Assembly (NCBI RefSeq): GCF_000732615.1
Contig: NZ_JPGL01000035.1
Span: forward strand, 38,129-102,128
DNA length: 64,000 nt
Direction of reading: 5' to 3'
Source of the DNA: Burkholderia paludis
GTDB taxonomy: Bacteria > Pseudomonadota > Gammaproteobacteria > Burkholderiales > Burkholderiaceae
Every line of letters starts with the position of its first letter. Position 1 is the first letter of the stretch. Both the position numbers and the translations under genes were made by a program. This document shows, piece by piece, positions 15,926 to 25,787 of the stretch. The notes under the pieces were generated by a model. The model saw only the letters and a program-made list of their open reading frames with translations. It had not been told where the DNA came from and made no database searches.

Positions 15926-17170
15926 ATGAACCACCCTGGTGAACTCAAACCGAGCCTGACCGAATCCGTCGGCCTGTCGACGAGGCCGATGCCGACCACG
16001 CTGTACACGGATCCGGAGCAATACGAAACCGAACGCGAGCGAATCTTCCGTCGCGCATGGCTGATGGTGGGCCGCGTCGAGCGGATCCCGAAGCCGGGCG
16101 ATTTCTTCGTCAAGGATCTGGCGGTTGCCAAGGCGTCCGTGATCGTCGCGCGTTCGGAAGACGGCAAGATCCGCGCGTTTCACAACGTCTGCGCGCATCG
16201 CGCGAATATCGTCGAGCACCGTCCGGCCGGCAACGCGAAGCGCTTCGTCTGTCGTTACCACAGCTGGGGTTACAACAACGCGGGCGAACTGGCGAACGTG
16301 CCCGATGAAGCGGGCTTCTTCCGTCTCGACCGGAAGAAATGCGGGCTGACGCCCGTCGCGCTCGACGTGTGGGACGGCTGGATCTTCATCAACCTGGCGC
16401 CGGCGCCGGAGGTCGGTCTCGCGGAATTCCTCGGGCCGATGGCCGATGCACTGTCCGGCATCGACTATCCGGACGCCGACAACGCGATCGTGCTGCGCGG
16501 CGAGTTCAAGGCGAACTGGAAGGCGGTGGCCGAAAACTTCAGCGAGGTGTATCACATCGCGTCGATCCACCCGAAAACGTTCGGGCCGATCTACACGGGC
16601 AGGGAAAACCCGTTCGGGCGGCCGCTGGGTGCGACCCTGCGCGGGGCGCATCGCTCGTTCTCGCTGTGGCTGAACCAGAGCGTCCAGGTGCCGGCGCACG
16701 CGAAGGTGATGCGCTGGCTGTTCTCGGCCGGCGAGACGGTGACCGGCACGCGCAATATCGCGCAGGCCAATCCGCTCACCGAGCACCGCGGCGTGAATCC
16801 CGAGCGGCATCCGGACTGGTCGCAGGACGTGAACTGGTTCTTCCCGAACTGGCATCTGCAGATCTCGGCGAACCAGTTCTGGACGCACGAGTTCTGGCCG
16901 ACGTCGGCGAACACGACGGTCTGGGAAGCGCGCTTCTACAACAAGAAACCGAAGAGCGTGCGGGAGCGTCTGCAACTCGAGCATTTCACGTCGCACATCT
17001 CCGACGGCATGCTCGAGGATCTCGGCAACATTGAATCGATGCAGGCCGGCATGGAGACGGGCGCGAAACCGTTCGTCCATTTCAACGAGAGCGAGATCCT
17101 GTGCCGGCACGGGCTCGAGCAGGTTGTCCGATGGTCGTCGGCGTCGACCGTGAAGGACGCGATCGCGTAG
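15926..17170 (+). CDS. Rieske non-heme iron oxygenase, alpha subunit
   Basis: Encodes 414 residues. The Rieske [2Fe-2S] site is C89-x-H91 and C109-x2-H112. The catalytic part begins near 195 (NWKAVAENFSEVYH), with H210 and H215 as iron ligands and Glu207 near the bridging acidic position. The family hydroxylates or dihydroxylates aromatic rings or demethylates amines and ethers using electrons from a reductase/ferredoxin. No reductase or ferredoxin gene is visible in the window, so electrons must come from a partner elsewhere. The substrate cannot be assigned. It lies opposite an MFS permease with shared operators. Confidence 0.9.
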   Translation: MNHPGELKPSLTESVGLSTRPMPTTLYTDPEQYETERERIFRRAWLMVGRVERIPKPGDFFVKDLAVAKASVIVARSEDGKIRAFHNVCAHRANIVEHRPAGNAKRFVCRYHSWGYNNAGELANVPDEAGFFRLDRKKCGLTPVALDVWDGWIFINLAPAPEVGLAEFLGPMADALSGIDYPDADNAIVLRGEFKANWKAVAENFSEVYHIASIHPKTFGPIYTGRENPFGRPLGATLRGAHRSFSLWLNQSVQVPAHAKVMRWLFSAGETVTGTRNIAQANPLTEHRGVNPERHPDWSQDVNWFFPNWHLQISANQFWTHEFWPTSANTTVWEARFYNKKPKSVRERLQLEHFTSHISDGMLEDLGNIESMQAGMETGAKPFVHFNESEILCRHGLEQVVRWSSASTVKDAIA

Positions 17171-17177
17171 CGCCGGT

Positions 17178-17207
17178 GTCGGCGATCGGCCGCTGCCGGT
17201 CGCCGAC
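17178..17207. terminator. Hairpin between convergent oxygenase and GMC genes
   Basis: GTCGGCGA (17178-17185) and TCGCCGAC (17200-17207) form a perfect eight-bp stem eight bases after the oxygenase stop. No T run follows; it is probably a weak terminator serving the convergent junction. Confidence 0.45.
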
Positions 17208-17308
17208 GCACCGGCCCGCCTGCTTTCATCGAGGCGCGAAACCCGCGATGCGCAACGGCCCGGGCCTGCCTGCGGCCGCCCGGCGCGACGCGAGGTTCGA
17301 ACGCGTGC

Positions 17309-18943
17309 TCAGGGCGCCGTTTTCGCATCCTGTAGCAGCATGTCGGCGGCTTTCTCGCCGATCATGATGGTGGCGGCATTGGTCGCACCCGAAATCGGCA
17401 GCGGCATCACGGACGCATCGGCGACGCGCAGGCCCTGCACACCGCGCACGCGCAGTCGCGCGTCGACCACCGCCATCGGGTCGCTGCCGGGCCCCATGCG
17501 TGCGGTGCCGTTGTGATGATAGACGGTGCCGCCGCGTTGGCGCGCGAACGCGAGAATCTCGTCGTCGCTGCGTATGTCGCTGCCGGGAAACATCTCGTCG
17601 ACGTAGTATGGCGCGAACGGCCGCGCCTGCAGTACGGCCCGCGCCATTTTGACCACGCTCACCATCGCGCGCTGGTCCGATTCGTCGGTCAGGTAGTTGG
17701 GTTGGACCTCGGGCAGTTCATCGATGTTCGTGGAACGCGCCCGCACCCAGCCGCGACTGTCGGGGCGCTGCTTGTGGCCGCCCAGCGTCATGCCCGGATA
17801 GTGATCGAGCAGGCCGGGCAATCCTTCCTGATAGCTGCCGGGCGTAAAGGAAACCTGCAGGTCGGGGCGCGGCAGCGACGGCTCGGAGCGGAAGAAGAAG
17901 CGCATCGGGACCGGGCCCATGCTCAGGATGCTCGGCCGCCCGAGGAAATACCGGGCGATCTCCCGGGCAAGCGGCAGGCCGCGCCCGCGTTCGTTGAGGG
18001 TGGCGACGTCCTTCACCTTGACGGCCACGCGCAGGTTGAAGTGATCGACGAGGTTGGCGCCCACGCCGGGGAGGTCGACCCGCGGTTGCACGCCGATGGC
18101 GCGCAGATGCGTGCTGTCGCCGATGCCGGAGATCTGCAGCAGGCGCGGCGTGTTCAACGCACCCGCCGCAACGATCACCTCGCGATTGGCGCGCACCTCG
18201 CGCTCGGGTGCGCCGGCGCCGCCGGTCCGATACCGCACGCCGATCGCGCGGCGGCCGTCCAGCAGCACGCGCGTCGCGGGGCTGCAGGTGCGCAGCGTCA
18301 CGCGTCCCTTCCTGACGGCCGGATGCAGGTAGGCTCTCGCGGCGCTCCAGCGCCGCGCCAGGCGGCCGCGCGTGTCGATCATGAAATGCCATGGGCCGAC
18401 GCCGTCCTGCGCGTCGGCATTGGCGTCGGCCACATACGGATAACCGAGGCTCTCGACCGCTTCGACGAACAGGTCGCACAGTGGCGCGGGCATGATCGGG
18501 TCGGTTACGATCAACGGGCCGTTGCGGCCGCGATAGCGATCGTCGCCGGGACCGATGCGCGTCTCGGCCTTCCTGAAGAACGGCAGCACGTCGTCGTAGC
18601 GCCAGCCCGGGTTGCCGAGTGCGGCCCAGCCGTCGAAATCGGCCTGTTGACCGCGGTTGTAGACCATGCCGTTGATCGAACCCGAGCCGCCCACGACCTT
18701 GCCCTGGGTCAGCTCGATGGTGCGCCCGTCGGTGCCGGCGATCGGCCCGCTGCGAAAGCGCCACACCAGCCGGTCGTTGAACAGGTTCTTGATGTAGCCC
18801 GCCGGAATGTGGATGAACGGGTTGATATCGGGCGGACCGGCTTCCAGGACGCATACGGTATGGCCGGCTTCGGCCAGCCGCGCGGCCACCACGCTGCCGC
18901 CGCTGCCCGCGCCGACGACCACATAGTCGAATGTGTCGGTCAT
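17309..18943 (-). CDS. GMC-family FAD alcohol dehydrogenase (choline dehydrogenase-like)
   Basis: Encodes 544 residues. The N-terminal FAD-binding motif is VVVGAGSGGSVVAARLAEAG with LEAG, then the GMC signature GKVVGGSGSINGMVYNRG. Near the C-terminus, YHHNGTARMG contains the active-site His, followed by GLRVADASVMP. GMC enzymes oxidise primary alcohols to aldehydes, passing electrons to a quinone or another acceptor. The aldehyde dehydrogenase gene ends three bases upstream, so the pair probably runs alcohol to aldehyde to acid. Substrate unknown. Confidence 0.9.
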   Translation of the reverse strand: MTDTFDYVVVGAGSGGSVVAARLAEAGHTVCVLEAGPPDINPFIHIPAGYIKNLFNDRLVWRFRSGPIAGTDGRTIELTQGKVVGGSGSINGMVYNRGQQADFDGWAALGNPGWRYDDVLPFFRKAETRIGPGDDRYRGRNGPLIVTDPIMPAPLCDLFVEAVESLGYPYVADANADAQDGVGPWHFMIDTRGRLARRWSAARAYLHPAVRKGRVTLRTCSPATRVLLDGRRAIGVRYRTGGAGAPEREVRANREVIVAAGALNTPRLLQISGIGDSTHLRAIGVQPRVDLPGVGANLVDHFNLRVAVKVKDVATLNERGRGLPLAREIARYFLGRPSILSMGPVPMRFFFRSEPSLPRPDLQVSFTPGSYQEGLPGLLDHYPGMTLGGHKQRPDSRGWVRARSTNIDELPEVQPNYLTDESDQRAMVSVVKMARAVLQARPFAPYYVDEMFPGSDIRSDDEILAFARQRGGTVYHHNGTARMGPGSDPMAVVDARLRVRGVQGLRVADASVMPLPISGATNAATIMIGEKAADMLLQDAKTAP

Positions 18944-18946
18944 GGT

Positions 18947-20443
18947 TCACGCATCCAGATTGAAATTGACGGTCTTCAGCTCGGTGAACGCCTCGATCGT
19001 CGACCAGCCGCCTTCGCGACCCACGCCCGAGCGCTTGATGCCGCCGAACGGCGCGTTCGGAATGCTGGCGAAGCCGTTGACGCCGATCGAGCCGCTCTTC
19101 ACCGCGCGCGCGACGCGAAACGCGCGGCTGACGTCCGTGGTGTATACGCAGCCGGCGAGACCGTATTCGCTGTCGTTGGCGATGCGTACGGCTTCCTCCT
19201 CCGTATCGAACGGAATCACCGACAGCACGGGGCCAAAGATTTCCTCCTGCGCTATCCGCATGTCGTTGCGCACGTTCGCGAACAGCGCCGGCTCGACCCA
19301 GTTGCCGATGCCGAATCCCGCGCCCGGAACACCGCCGCCAGCCAGCAGCGTCGCACCTTGTTGCCGGCCGCTTTCGACGTAGTCGAGCACGCGCGCCTGG
19401 TGGCGCCTGGAAATCATCGGCGCGGACGTGGTGGTGGCGTCGAACGGATCGCCGAACCGTACCTTCGCGAGTTGCGCCTGCGCGTGATGCAGGAACTCGT
19501 CCATGATCGAGCGATGCACGATCGCGCGCGACGGCGTGGTGCAGACCTGCCCCGACAGAAAAGTGGAGCACAGCCCCATGAGCGCCTGCGCGGTAGCCGG
19601 CACGCTGCGCGTGTCGGGAAAGACCAGCGCCGCGCTCTTGCCGCCCAGTTCCAGCGACAGGCGCTTCATGGTCGGCGCGCTGGCCACCGTGATGCGTTCG
19701 CCGACGAGCGGGCTGCCGGTGAAGGTCACCTTGTCGACGCCCGGGTGCGACGTGAGCGCCGTACCCGTTTCGGTCGCACCGGTCACGAGATTGAAGACCC
19801 CGGGCGGCAAATCGCTGTCGGCCAGGATCTGCGCGAGCCGGCTCACGGCGAGGTTGGTGAGCTCCGACGGCTTGACGATCACCGTGCAGCCGCAGGCCAG
19901 CGCCGGCGCGACCTTCATCGCGAACGTCATCACCGGGCCGTTGTACGGCAGGATCGCCGCGACGACGCCCACCGGGTCGCGGAAGGTCATGTACTGCATG
20001 TTCGACGCGCCGGAGAAGATCGGCAGCGTGTCGCCGTTGATCTTGTCGATCCAGCCGAGGAAATGGTCGAAGATGTCGGCGGCGGCTTTGGCCGATACGC
20101 GCGAGTTGCGGCTGAACGTGTACGGAATGCCGTTGTCGAGCGTCTGCAATCGGGCGATTTCGTCCTCGGCCGCATACAGCCGCTCGACGACGGGCTGCAG
20201 CAGGCGCTTGCGGTCCTGCGCGCGCATGCGCGGCCACGGACCCTCGTCGAACGCCTTGCGCGCCGCGGCCACCGCGAGCGCGACGCCGCGCGTGCCGGCC
20301 TCGGCGAAACGGGTCATGACTTCGTTCGTGCAGGGATTGATCTGGTCGAAATGTGCATCGGGCCAGTCGAGCCACCGGCCGCCGATGAAAAGGCGGCCGG
20401 GGCTGACATTCAGCGCATCGAGCCGGGAAACGAGACTGAGCAT
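18947..20443 (-). CDS. Aldehyde dehydrogenase
   Basis: Encodes 498 residues of the NAD(P)-dependent ALDH superfamily, oxidising an aldehyde to a carboxylic acid. Key parts are ILPYNGPVMTFAMKVAPALACG (cofactor pocket), LELGGKSAALVF (general-base Glu) and FLSGQVCTTPSR (nucleophilic Cys), then EEIFGPVLSVIPF. It is the middle gene of a three-gene operon (MBL hydrolase, ALDH, GMC), with 21 and 3 bp gaps. It should act on the product of the GMC enzyme. Confidence 0.92.
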   Translation of the reverse strand: MLSLVSRLDALNVSPGRLFIGGRWLDWPDAHFDQINPCTNEVMTRFAEAGTRGVALAVAAARKAFDEGPWPRMRAQDRKRLLQPVVERLYAAEDEIARLQTLDNGIPYTFSRNSRVSAKAAADIFDHFLGWIDKINGDTLPIFSGASNMQYMTFRDPVGVVAAILPYNGPVMTFAMKVAPALACGCTVIVKPSELTNLAVSRLAQILADSDLPPGVFNLVTGATETGTALTSHPGVDKVTFTGSPLVGERITVASAPTMKRLSLELGGKSAALVFPDTRSVPATAQALMGLCSTFLSGQVCTTPSRAIVHRSIMDEFLHHAQAQLAKVRFGDPFDATTTSAPMISRRHQARVLDYVESGRQQGATLLAGGGVPGAGFGIGNWVEPALFANVRNDMRIAQEEIFGPVLSVIPFDTEEEAVRIANDSEYGLAGCVYTTDVSRAFRVARAVKSGSIGVNGFASIPNAPFGGIKRSGVGREGGWSTIEAFTELKTVNFNLDA

Positions 20444-20464
20444 GGATTCGGAAAGGTAAGGGGC

Positions 20465-21358
20465 TTACTTCGGCACCCCGGTGAAGACGTAGCCGCCGTG
20501 CGGGTCCTTGCTGACCAGCCCGAACGACGGCGAACAGAAATGCGTGCAGGCAAACAGCGTGGCGCTCCCGTCGAGGCGCGACAGGAGCGCGTGCCGCGTG
20601 GCGGCCGACTGCGCGTTGTCGTAGTCCAGCACCAGCGCCATGTCCGGCCTGGCGACCTGCACCGGATGGTGCATCGCGTCGCCGCCGATGATGAATGTCT
20701 CCGTGCCCGCGTCGACCTCGACCGCGATGTGGCCGATCGAGTGTCCCGGCGCGGAGAACACCGAGATGCCGTCGCCCAGGTCGGTGTCGCGATCGATGAA
20801 GTTCGCGAGCCCCGCGTCGACGACGGGCTGGACGGATTCCCGGAACGAAATGTCCTGCGCGTCGTACATCGCGTCGTTCGGGTCGCCCTGTTGCGCGTAT
20901 GCGTATTCCGTCTTGCCGAAGTGGTATTTCGCGTTCGGAAAGGTGGGCAGCCAGCGGCCGTCCTGCTTGTAGGTGTTCCAGCCGACGTGATCGAAATGCA
21001 GGTGCGTACACAGCACGTCGGTGACCGCGTGGCGGTCGATTCCGGCCTGCTCCAGCGTGGCCAGGAAGTCGAGCCGCAGCTCGGCGAACGCGTCGAAGCC
21101 CGCGAGCTGCTTGTCGTTGCCGACACAGGTGTCGATCACCAGCACGCGCTTGCCGGTCGCAACGACGAAGCACTGGCTGACGGCACGCATGCGATGTGCG
21201 TCATCCACGTAGGGCGGCTTCATCCACGGAATGGACTTCATCACGTCGGGTGTGGCTTCCGGCAACAGCGTGCCCAGGATGCCACCGATGTCCATCTCGA
21301 CGATCTGCACGATTTCCGCGCGACCGATCCGGGAACGAATGGTGTGCAGCAACGGCAT
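20465..21358 (-). CDS. Metallo-beta-lactamase fold hydrolase
   Basis: Encodes 297 residues. The metal-binding motif is THLHFDHVGWN (HxHxDH), with further ligands in GHSIGHIAVEV and IGGDAMHHPVQV. This matches the MBL-fold subgroup that includes lactonases and other hydrolases (an AttM-like layout). It is the first gene of the operon with ALDH and GMC oxidoreductase and is preceded by two inverted TGTTCCGTACA sites. It may open a lactone or hydrolyse an ester of the pathway. Confidence 0.85.
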   Translation of the reverse strand: MPLLHTIRSRIGRAEIVQIVEMDIGGILGTLLPEATPDVMKSIPWMKPPYVDDAHRMRAVSQCFVVATGKRVLVIDTCVGNDKQLAGFDAFAELRLDFLATLEQAGIDRHAVTDVLCTHLHFDHVGWNTYKQDGRWLPTFPNAKYHFGKTEYAYAQQGDPNDAMYDAQDISFRESVQPVVDAGLANFIDRDTDLGDGISVFSAPGHSIGHIAVEVDAGTETFIIGGDAMHHPVQVARPDMALVLDYDNAQSAATRHALLSRLDGSATLFACTHFCSPSFGLVSKDPHGGYVFTGVPK

Positions 21359-21514
21359 GGCGTTCTTCCTTGGAGAGGGGGCGCGGGGCGCTTGACCGCG
21401 GGCGCTCGGGGGGAGCAGCCGGCAGGCATCGTCGAGAAATACCTGGCGAGGGCCCGTACATGGCGGATGGATTCAACCACGGCGTGCGGCGTTGCGGTCG
21501 ATCCTCCGCCACGC

Positions 21515-21525
21515 TGTTCCGTACA
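21515..21525 (+). promoter_or_regulatory. IclR-type operator candidate TGTTCCGTACA
   Basis: Exact copy of the 11-mer found eight times, always outside genes, in the catabolic island. It lies 157 bases before the MBL gene and faces the inverted copy at 21585. Confidence 0.65.
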
Positions 21526-21584
21526 TCGGAGCATGCAGGCGAGGACCGCCCCGTCGGGACGAATGGGCGCGTCGAGATCGCCAA

Positions 21585-21595
21585 TGTACGGAACA
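21585..21595 (-). promoter_or_regulatory. IclR-type operator candidate, inverted copy
   Basis: TGTACGGAACA is the exact reverse complement of the copy at 21515. The start-to-start distance is 70 bases. An inverted pair is also seen in front of the IclR genes. Confidence 0.65.
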
Positions 21596-21805
21596 CTAAA
21601 TAATGCGAAATTGACGCTGGAACCTTGCCGTCAGTAGCATCGGCCCAGCTGCGTGTCGTCGATGTCGGGCGGCGCTGTCGGTCGGTCGCCGCACCGATGT
21701 GGCGGAAGCGGGTGAGGGGCGGGCAGCGGGCAGCGCGACCCCGAGCCGTCTGCCGGCTGCCGGGTGCGGCCCGCATATCGATAAAAGCGAGGAGATGCCA
21801 CGACG

Positions 21806-23467
21806 ATGAAGTTGTCATTCAAGCAGCGGCTCGGGTTGCCGCTGGTCCTGAGTTTGCTCTGTCTGATCCTGCTGTCCGTCGCCGATGCGTACCGGAGTCG
21901 CGAGATGCGTCTCGACGAGCGCAAGGCCGACCTCGTGCACGCAACCCAAATCGCGCTCGCCACGGTCGGGTTGTACGCGAAGCGGGCCTCCTCGGGAGAG
22001 CTGAGCATCGAGCAGGCTCAACGGCAGGCGATGGACGTGATTCGCGGCATGCGTTACGGTGAAGCCGGCAGCGGCTATTTCACGATCGTGAATTCGAAGG
22101 GGGTGGTCCTGATGTACCCGTTCGACACATCGATTCAGAACAGGCCGTTGAGCGAATTGAACCCGAAAGCCGCTGCCATCGTCCGGCAACAGATCGATCT
22201 GGTGGCCGGCGCCGGCAGCGGCTTCCAGCGCTTCGACTATCCGAAGGAGACGTCCGGGGTGACCACGGACGCGGCCCGGATCGCGTACATCGACACCTAT
22301 CGTCCGTGGGACTGGATCGTCAACACCAGCCTGTTCGTCGACGACATCGACACGGCGTTTCATGCAGGCCTGCTGCAAAGTCTCGGCATTTGCGCGTTGA
22401 TCGCGCTGGCGATGAGCAGCATCGTCGTGGCGCTCAATCGCGGCATTGCGAGGACGCTGGGCGGGGAGCCGGGCTATGCGGTCGAGATTGCCGGACGAAT
22501 CGCGGCCAACGATTTCACGGCCGCCATCGCGACCGCGCCGGGCGATCGCGGCAGCCTGCTTTATTCGATGAAGCGCATGCAGGCGAATCTGTCGGCCGCC
22601 ATCAACGGCATCAAGGCAAGCGCCGATTCGATCGCATCGGCGGCCGCACAGATCTCGGCCGGCGATCTGGATCTGTCGCGGCGTACGGAGTTGCAGGCCG
22701 CGTCGCTGCAGGAGACCGCGGCGAGCATGGCGGAACTCTCGTCGCGAGTCGGCCAGAACACGGACAACGTCCGCCAGGCGAGCCAGGTCGCGGTGCAGGC
22801 CGTGCAGGCGGCCGGGCGTTGCAACGGTGTCGTCTCGCGGGTCGTCGATGCGATGGGCAGTATCGATGCAAGTTCCGGCAGGATCGCCGAGATCGTCGGC
22901 ATCATCGAAAGCATCGCGTTCCAGACCAACATCCTGGCGCTCAACGCCGCCGTCGAAGCCGCACGGGCCGGCGAGCAGGGGCGCGGTTTCGCGGTGGTCG
23001 CGTCGGAGGTGCGTTCGCTCGCCCAGCGATCCTCGTCGGCGTCGAAGGAAATACGGGGCTTGATTCACGAATCCGTCGAACATGTCAGGGGAGGCGTAGC
23101 GCTCGTGAACGCCGCGGGGACATCGATGGCCGAGATCATGCATGCGATCTCGCGCGTGACCGACCTGATGGAGGAAATCGCTGCCGCCTCGGTCGAACAG
23201 GGGCACGGCATCGATCAGGTCAATCAGGCCGTGTCGGAGATGGACCGGGCGACGCAGCACAACGCGGCGTATGTGGAGGAAGTCGCCGCCGCCGCGCAGT
23301 CGCTGGACGATCAGGGCAAGCAGCTCGTCACGATGATTTCGCGTTTCGTCGTGCGCGAGGGCGACGGGTCGCCGATGCGGAAAGCGAGCGGCGCGCGGCG
23401 GTACGACGCGGCTGCGATCGCGCCGGGGCCGGTGTCGGCGGGCGAGTCGTATGCGATGCAGACGTGA
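21806..23467 (+). CDS. Methyl-accepting chemotaxis protein with single Cache sensor
   Basis: Encodes 553 residues. A membrane helix (about 8-25) is followed by a periplasmic Cache domain (about 30-185), with YFTIVNSKGVVLMYPFD and WDWIVNTSLFVDDID. A second helix lies near 195-212, then HAMP and the cytoplasmic signalling hairpin with LALNAAVEAARAGEQGRGFAVVASEVRSLAQRS. Single-Cache receptors commonly detect small carboxylates. It sits beside the catabolic operons and lies opposite a promoter region carrying IclR-type sites. It is therefore likely to sense the pathway substrate or a product. Confidence 0.92.
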   Translation: MKLSFKQRLGLPLVLSLLCLILLSVADAYRSREMRLDERKADLVHATQIALATVGLYAKRASSGELSIEQAQRQAMDVIRGMRYGEAGSGYFTIVNSKGVVLMYPFDTSIQNRPLSELNPKAAAIVRQQIDLVAGAGSGFQRFDYPKETSGVTTDAARIAYIDTYRPWDWIVNTSLFVDDIDTAFHAGLLQSLGICALIALAMSSIVVALNRGIARTLGGEPGYAVEIAGRIAANDFTAAIATAPGDRGSLLYSMKRMQANLSAAINGIKASADSIASAAAQISAGDLDLSRRTELQAASLQETAASMAELSSRVGQNTDNVRQASQVAVQAVQAAGRCNGVVSRVVDAMGSIDASSGRIAEIVGIIESIAFQTNILALNAAVEAARAGEQGRGFAVVASEVRSLAQRSSSASKEIRGLIHESVEHVRGGVALVNAAGTSMAEIMHAISRVTDLMEEIAAASVEQGHGIDQVNQAVSEMDRATQHNAAYVEEVAAAAQSLDDQGKQLVTMISRFVVREGDGSPMRKASGARRYDAAAIAPGPVSAGESYAMQT

Positions 23468-23697
23468 GGACAATACCGCTGTCGCTTTGCATTGCCGTCG
23501 CGCGTGACGGACAGCATGCGCGTTGCCGGCCGGCGGAACGACGCACGCGCCGCATGGCCGATCGCGATGGAACGGGGCTTCGCTGCAGGTACTGACAACG
23601 CGCGACGGATGAACGACGGTTCCGACCGACACCACTTTCCGGAAGAACGGTCACGCGCCGGCCGGCGCGGATCGGTTCGTCCGGATCAGGAGACACC

Positions 23698-24477
23698 ATG
23701 ACAAACACGTTGCTGACAGACGACTCGACGCCCGGCATCCGCGTCGTCACGCTGAATCGCGCCGAGCGGATGAATGCACTGGATGGCGCGACGCTCGCGG
23801 CATTGAACGACGCGGTGCGAACGGCCGCCGATCCGGGCCGCGACGTCCGCGTGATCGTGATTCGCGGCAGCGGCCGCGCATTCTGCGCGGGCAACGACCT
23901 GAAATGGCTCGCGAGCGGCGTGCTCGCCGATCCCGCCGCGCACATGCGGCATCAGGACCTGATGCAGGACACGTTCGCGCTGATGGAGGCGTCGCGGCAG
24001 ATCGTGATCGCGTCGGTCAACGGTTATGCGGTGGCCGGCGGGTTCGAGCTGGTACTGGCGTCCGACATCGTGGTCGTCGACGAACACGCGGAGCTGGGCG
24101 ACGCGCATCTGCAGCGCAACCTGCTGCCGAGCGGCGGTGGCTCGCAGCGGCTGCCGCGCAAGATCGGGCTCGCGCGCGCGATGTACTACCTCGTTACCGG
24201 GCGGCGCATGACGGGGCGCGAGGCCGAGCGGATGGGGCTCGCGTCGCTCGCGGTGAGCGGCGATGCGCTCGACGCCGCGACGATGCAGCTCGCCCGCGAG
24301 ATCGCGCGCACCGATGCCGATGCGCTGGCCGCCATGAAGCACATGACCCGCCGCGCGCTCGACATGCCGCTGCACGACGGGTTGTCGATGGAGCGGTGGA
24401 TGCAGTACCGCTATCGCATCGAGTCGCCGTCGCTGGTGACGGCCGTGCACGATTTCGCGCGGCGCGAGCCGGGCTGA
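23698..24477 (+). CDS. Enoyl-CoA hydratase/isomerase family protein
   Basis: Encodes 259 residues of the crotonase fold. The oxyanion-hole segments are GRAFCAGNDLKWL and NGYAVAGGFELVLASDIVV, followed by GDAHLQRNLLPSGGGSQRLPRKIG. The family hydrates enoyl-CoA in beta-oxidation or isomerises double bonds; the exact reaction cannot be read from sequence. The ATG follows CAGGAGACACC. It stands alone, convergent with the LysR gene 25 bases away, next to the CoA-ester pathway operon. Confidence 0.88.
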   Translation: MTNTLLTDDSTPGIRVVTLNRAERMNALDGATLAALNDAVRTAADPGRDVRVIVIRGSGRAFCAGNDLKWLASGVLADPAAHMRHQDLMQDTFALMEASRQIVIASVNGYAVAGGFELVLASDIVVVDEHAELGDAHLQRNLLPSGGGSQRLPRKIGLARAMYYLVTGRRMTGREAERMGLASLAVSGDALDAATMQLAREIARTDADALAAMKHMTRRALDMPLHDGLSMERWMQYRYRIESPSLVTAVHDFARREPG

Positions 24478-24502
24478 ACGGCGCGCGGCGATACGCGGCC
24501 GC

Positions 24503-25495
24503 TCATGCTCGCGCGGCGCGCGGCTTGCGGGGTTTCGGCGTGGCGGCCTTCGCGGGTTTGGCCGCGCGGCTGGCCATCTCGGTGGCCAGGTGTTCGCGCT
24601 TCTCGACGAGGAAATCCATCAGCGCGCGCACCTTCGCGGGCATCTGCTCGCGCGACGGCGTGTACAGGTAGTAGCCGGGAAACGGCTTGCACCACGGATC
24701 GAGCACGCGCACCAGCGTGCCGGCATCGAGGTGTTCGCGCAGCGCGATGTCCTGGTGCTGGATCAGGCCGATCCCCTGCAGCGCCGCGCGAATCATGCCG
24801 TCGTCGTCGTTCGTGACCACGCTGCCCTGCGGTTCGACTTCGAACGCATGACCCTCGATCTCGGGCGACGTGAACTCCCAGCGATAGATCGCGCCGCTCG
24901 TCGTATGGCGATAGCACAGACAGTTGTGCTCGATCAGGTCGGCGGGCGTGGCCGGCGTGCCGTGGCGTGCGAAATAGTCGGGCGAGCCGGCCACCGCCAT
25001 CTCGAGCATCGGCGTGATCGGCACGGCCACCATGTGTTCGGCGAGGCTTTCGCCCAGCCGGATGCCCGCGTCGTAGCCGTCGGCGATGATGTTCGACAGT
25101 CCGTCGTCCATCACGAGCTCCACCCGCAGCAGCGGATAGCGGGCCATGAACTCGCCCAGGTGCGGCTCGACCAGTTTTCGGGCGGCGACCCGCGACGTGT
25201 TGATGCGCAGCAGCCCGGACGGCTCGTGCCGGACTTCGTGCAGGTTGCGGATCGCCAGCTCGATCGAGCCGAACGCCGGCCGCAGCGTGTCGTACAGCCG
25301 TTGGCCGTCCTCGGTCAGCGACATGTCGCGCGTGGTCCGGTACAGGAGCTTCACGTTCAGTTGCCGTTCGAGCGCTTTCAGGTTCTGCGACAGCGCGGCG
25401 CGCGACACGCCCATCTCGGCGGCGGCCCTGGTGAAGCTGAGATGGTGCGCGATATGCACGAACCACGCGAGGGAAGGGAGCTGGGACGGGTCCAT
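24503..25495 (-). CDS. LysR-family transcriptional regulator
   Basis: Encodes 330 residues from ATG 25495 (MDPSQLPSLAWFVHIAHHLSF). The winged helix-turn-helix is at about 1-60 (FTRAAAEMGVSRAALSQNLKALERQLNVKLLYRTTR). The effector domain follows (about 90-300), close to the CrgA/PA2206-like group. The last 25 residues are a Lys/Ala/Pro-rich tail, which is unusual and probably disordered. It sits beyond the 3' end of the CoA-transferase operon (25788-31901) and reads in the same direction; it may regulate that operon or the enoyl-CoA hydratase. Confidence 0.9.
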   Translation of the reverse strand: MDPSQLPSLAWFVHIAHHLSFTRAAAEMGVSRAALSQNLKALERQLNVKLLYRTTRDMSLTEDGQRLYDTLRPAFGSIELAIRNLHEVRHEPSGLLRINTSRVAARKLVEPHLGEFMARYPLLRVELVMDDGLSNIIADGYDAGIRLGESLAEHMVAVPITPMLEMAVAGSPDYFARHGTPATPADLIEHNCLCYRHTTSGAIYRWEFTSPEIEGHAFEVEPQGSVVTNDDDGMIRAALQGIGLIQHQDIALREHLDAGTLVRVLDPWCKPFPGYYLYTPSREQMPAKVRALMDFLVEKREHLATEMASRAAKPAKAATPKPRKPRAARA

Positions 25496-25787
25496 GATGC
25501 GATTGTCAAGTTCGGTTGACGAATATAGTCGATATTTGATCGTCCGGTAATCGGCACAATGCCGGTGTCGGCGCGAGGCGCGACATGCGATGGCGTGCCG
25601 CGCGTCAATGCGCCGGACGGCGAGCGGGAAACGGGGGATGGCGAAGGCGGCCCGCCGCACGCCGTGTCGACGGGCCCGGTTGCCGTGCGGATGCGCGCCG
25701 GCCGTCCGGCATGCGGCGCGGACAACGGAGAGGGCGGGCACCGCCGTCGTTGCGACGGCGGTGCGCGTGACGCGGCGACGGGTTCCG

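Larger units (their letters stand above)
21359..21805. other. Divergent regulatory region, MBL operon and chemoreceptor
   Basis: About 450 bases with no gene. It contains the inverted pair of TGTTCCGTACA-type sites at 21515 and 21585. Confidence 0.5.

Noticed and set aside
17513..21637. Plus-strand open frame of over 1300 codons opposite the GMC/ALDH/MBL genes
   Set aside because: Its product is Arg/His/Ala-rich without domains; the minus strand encodes three clear enzymes. It is a high-GC codon shadow.
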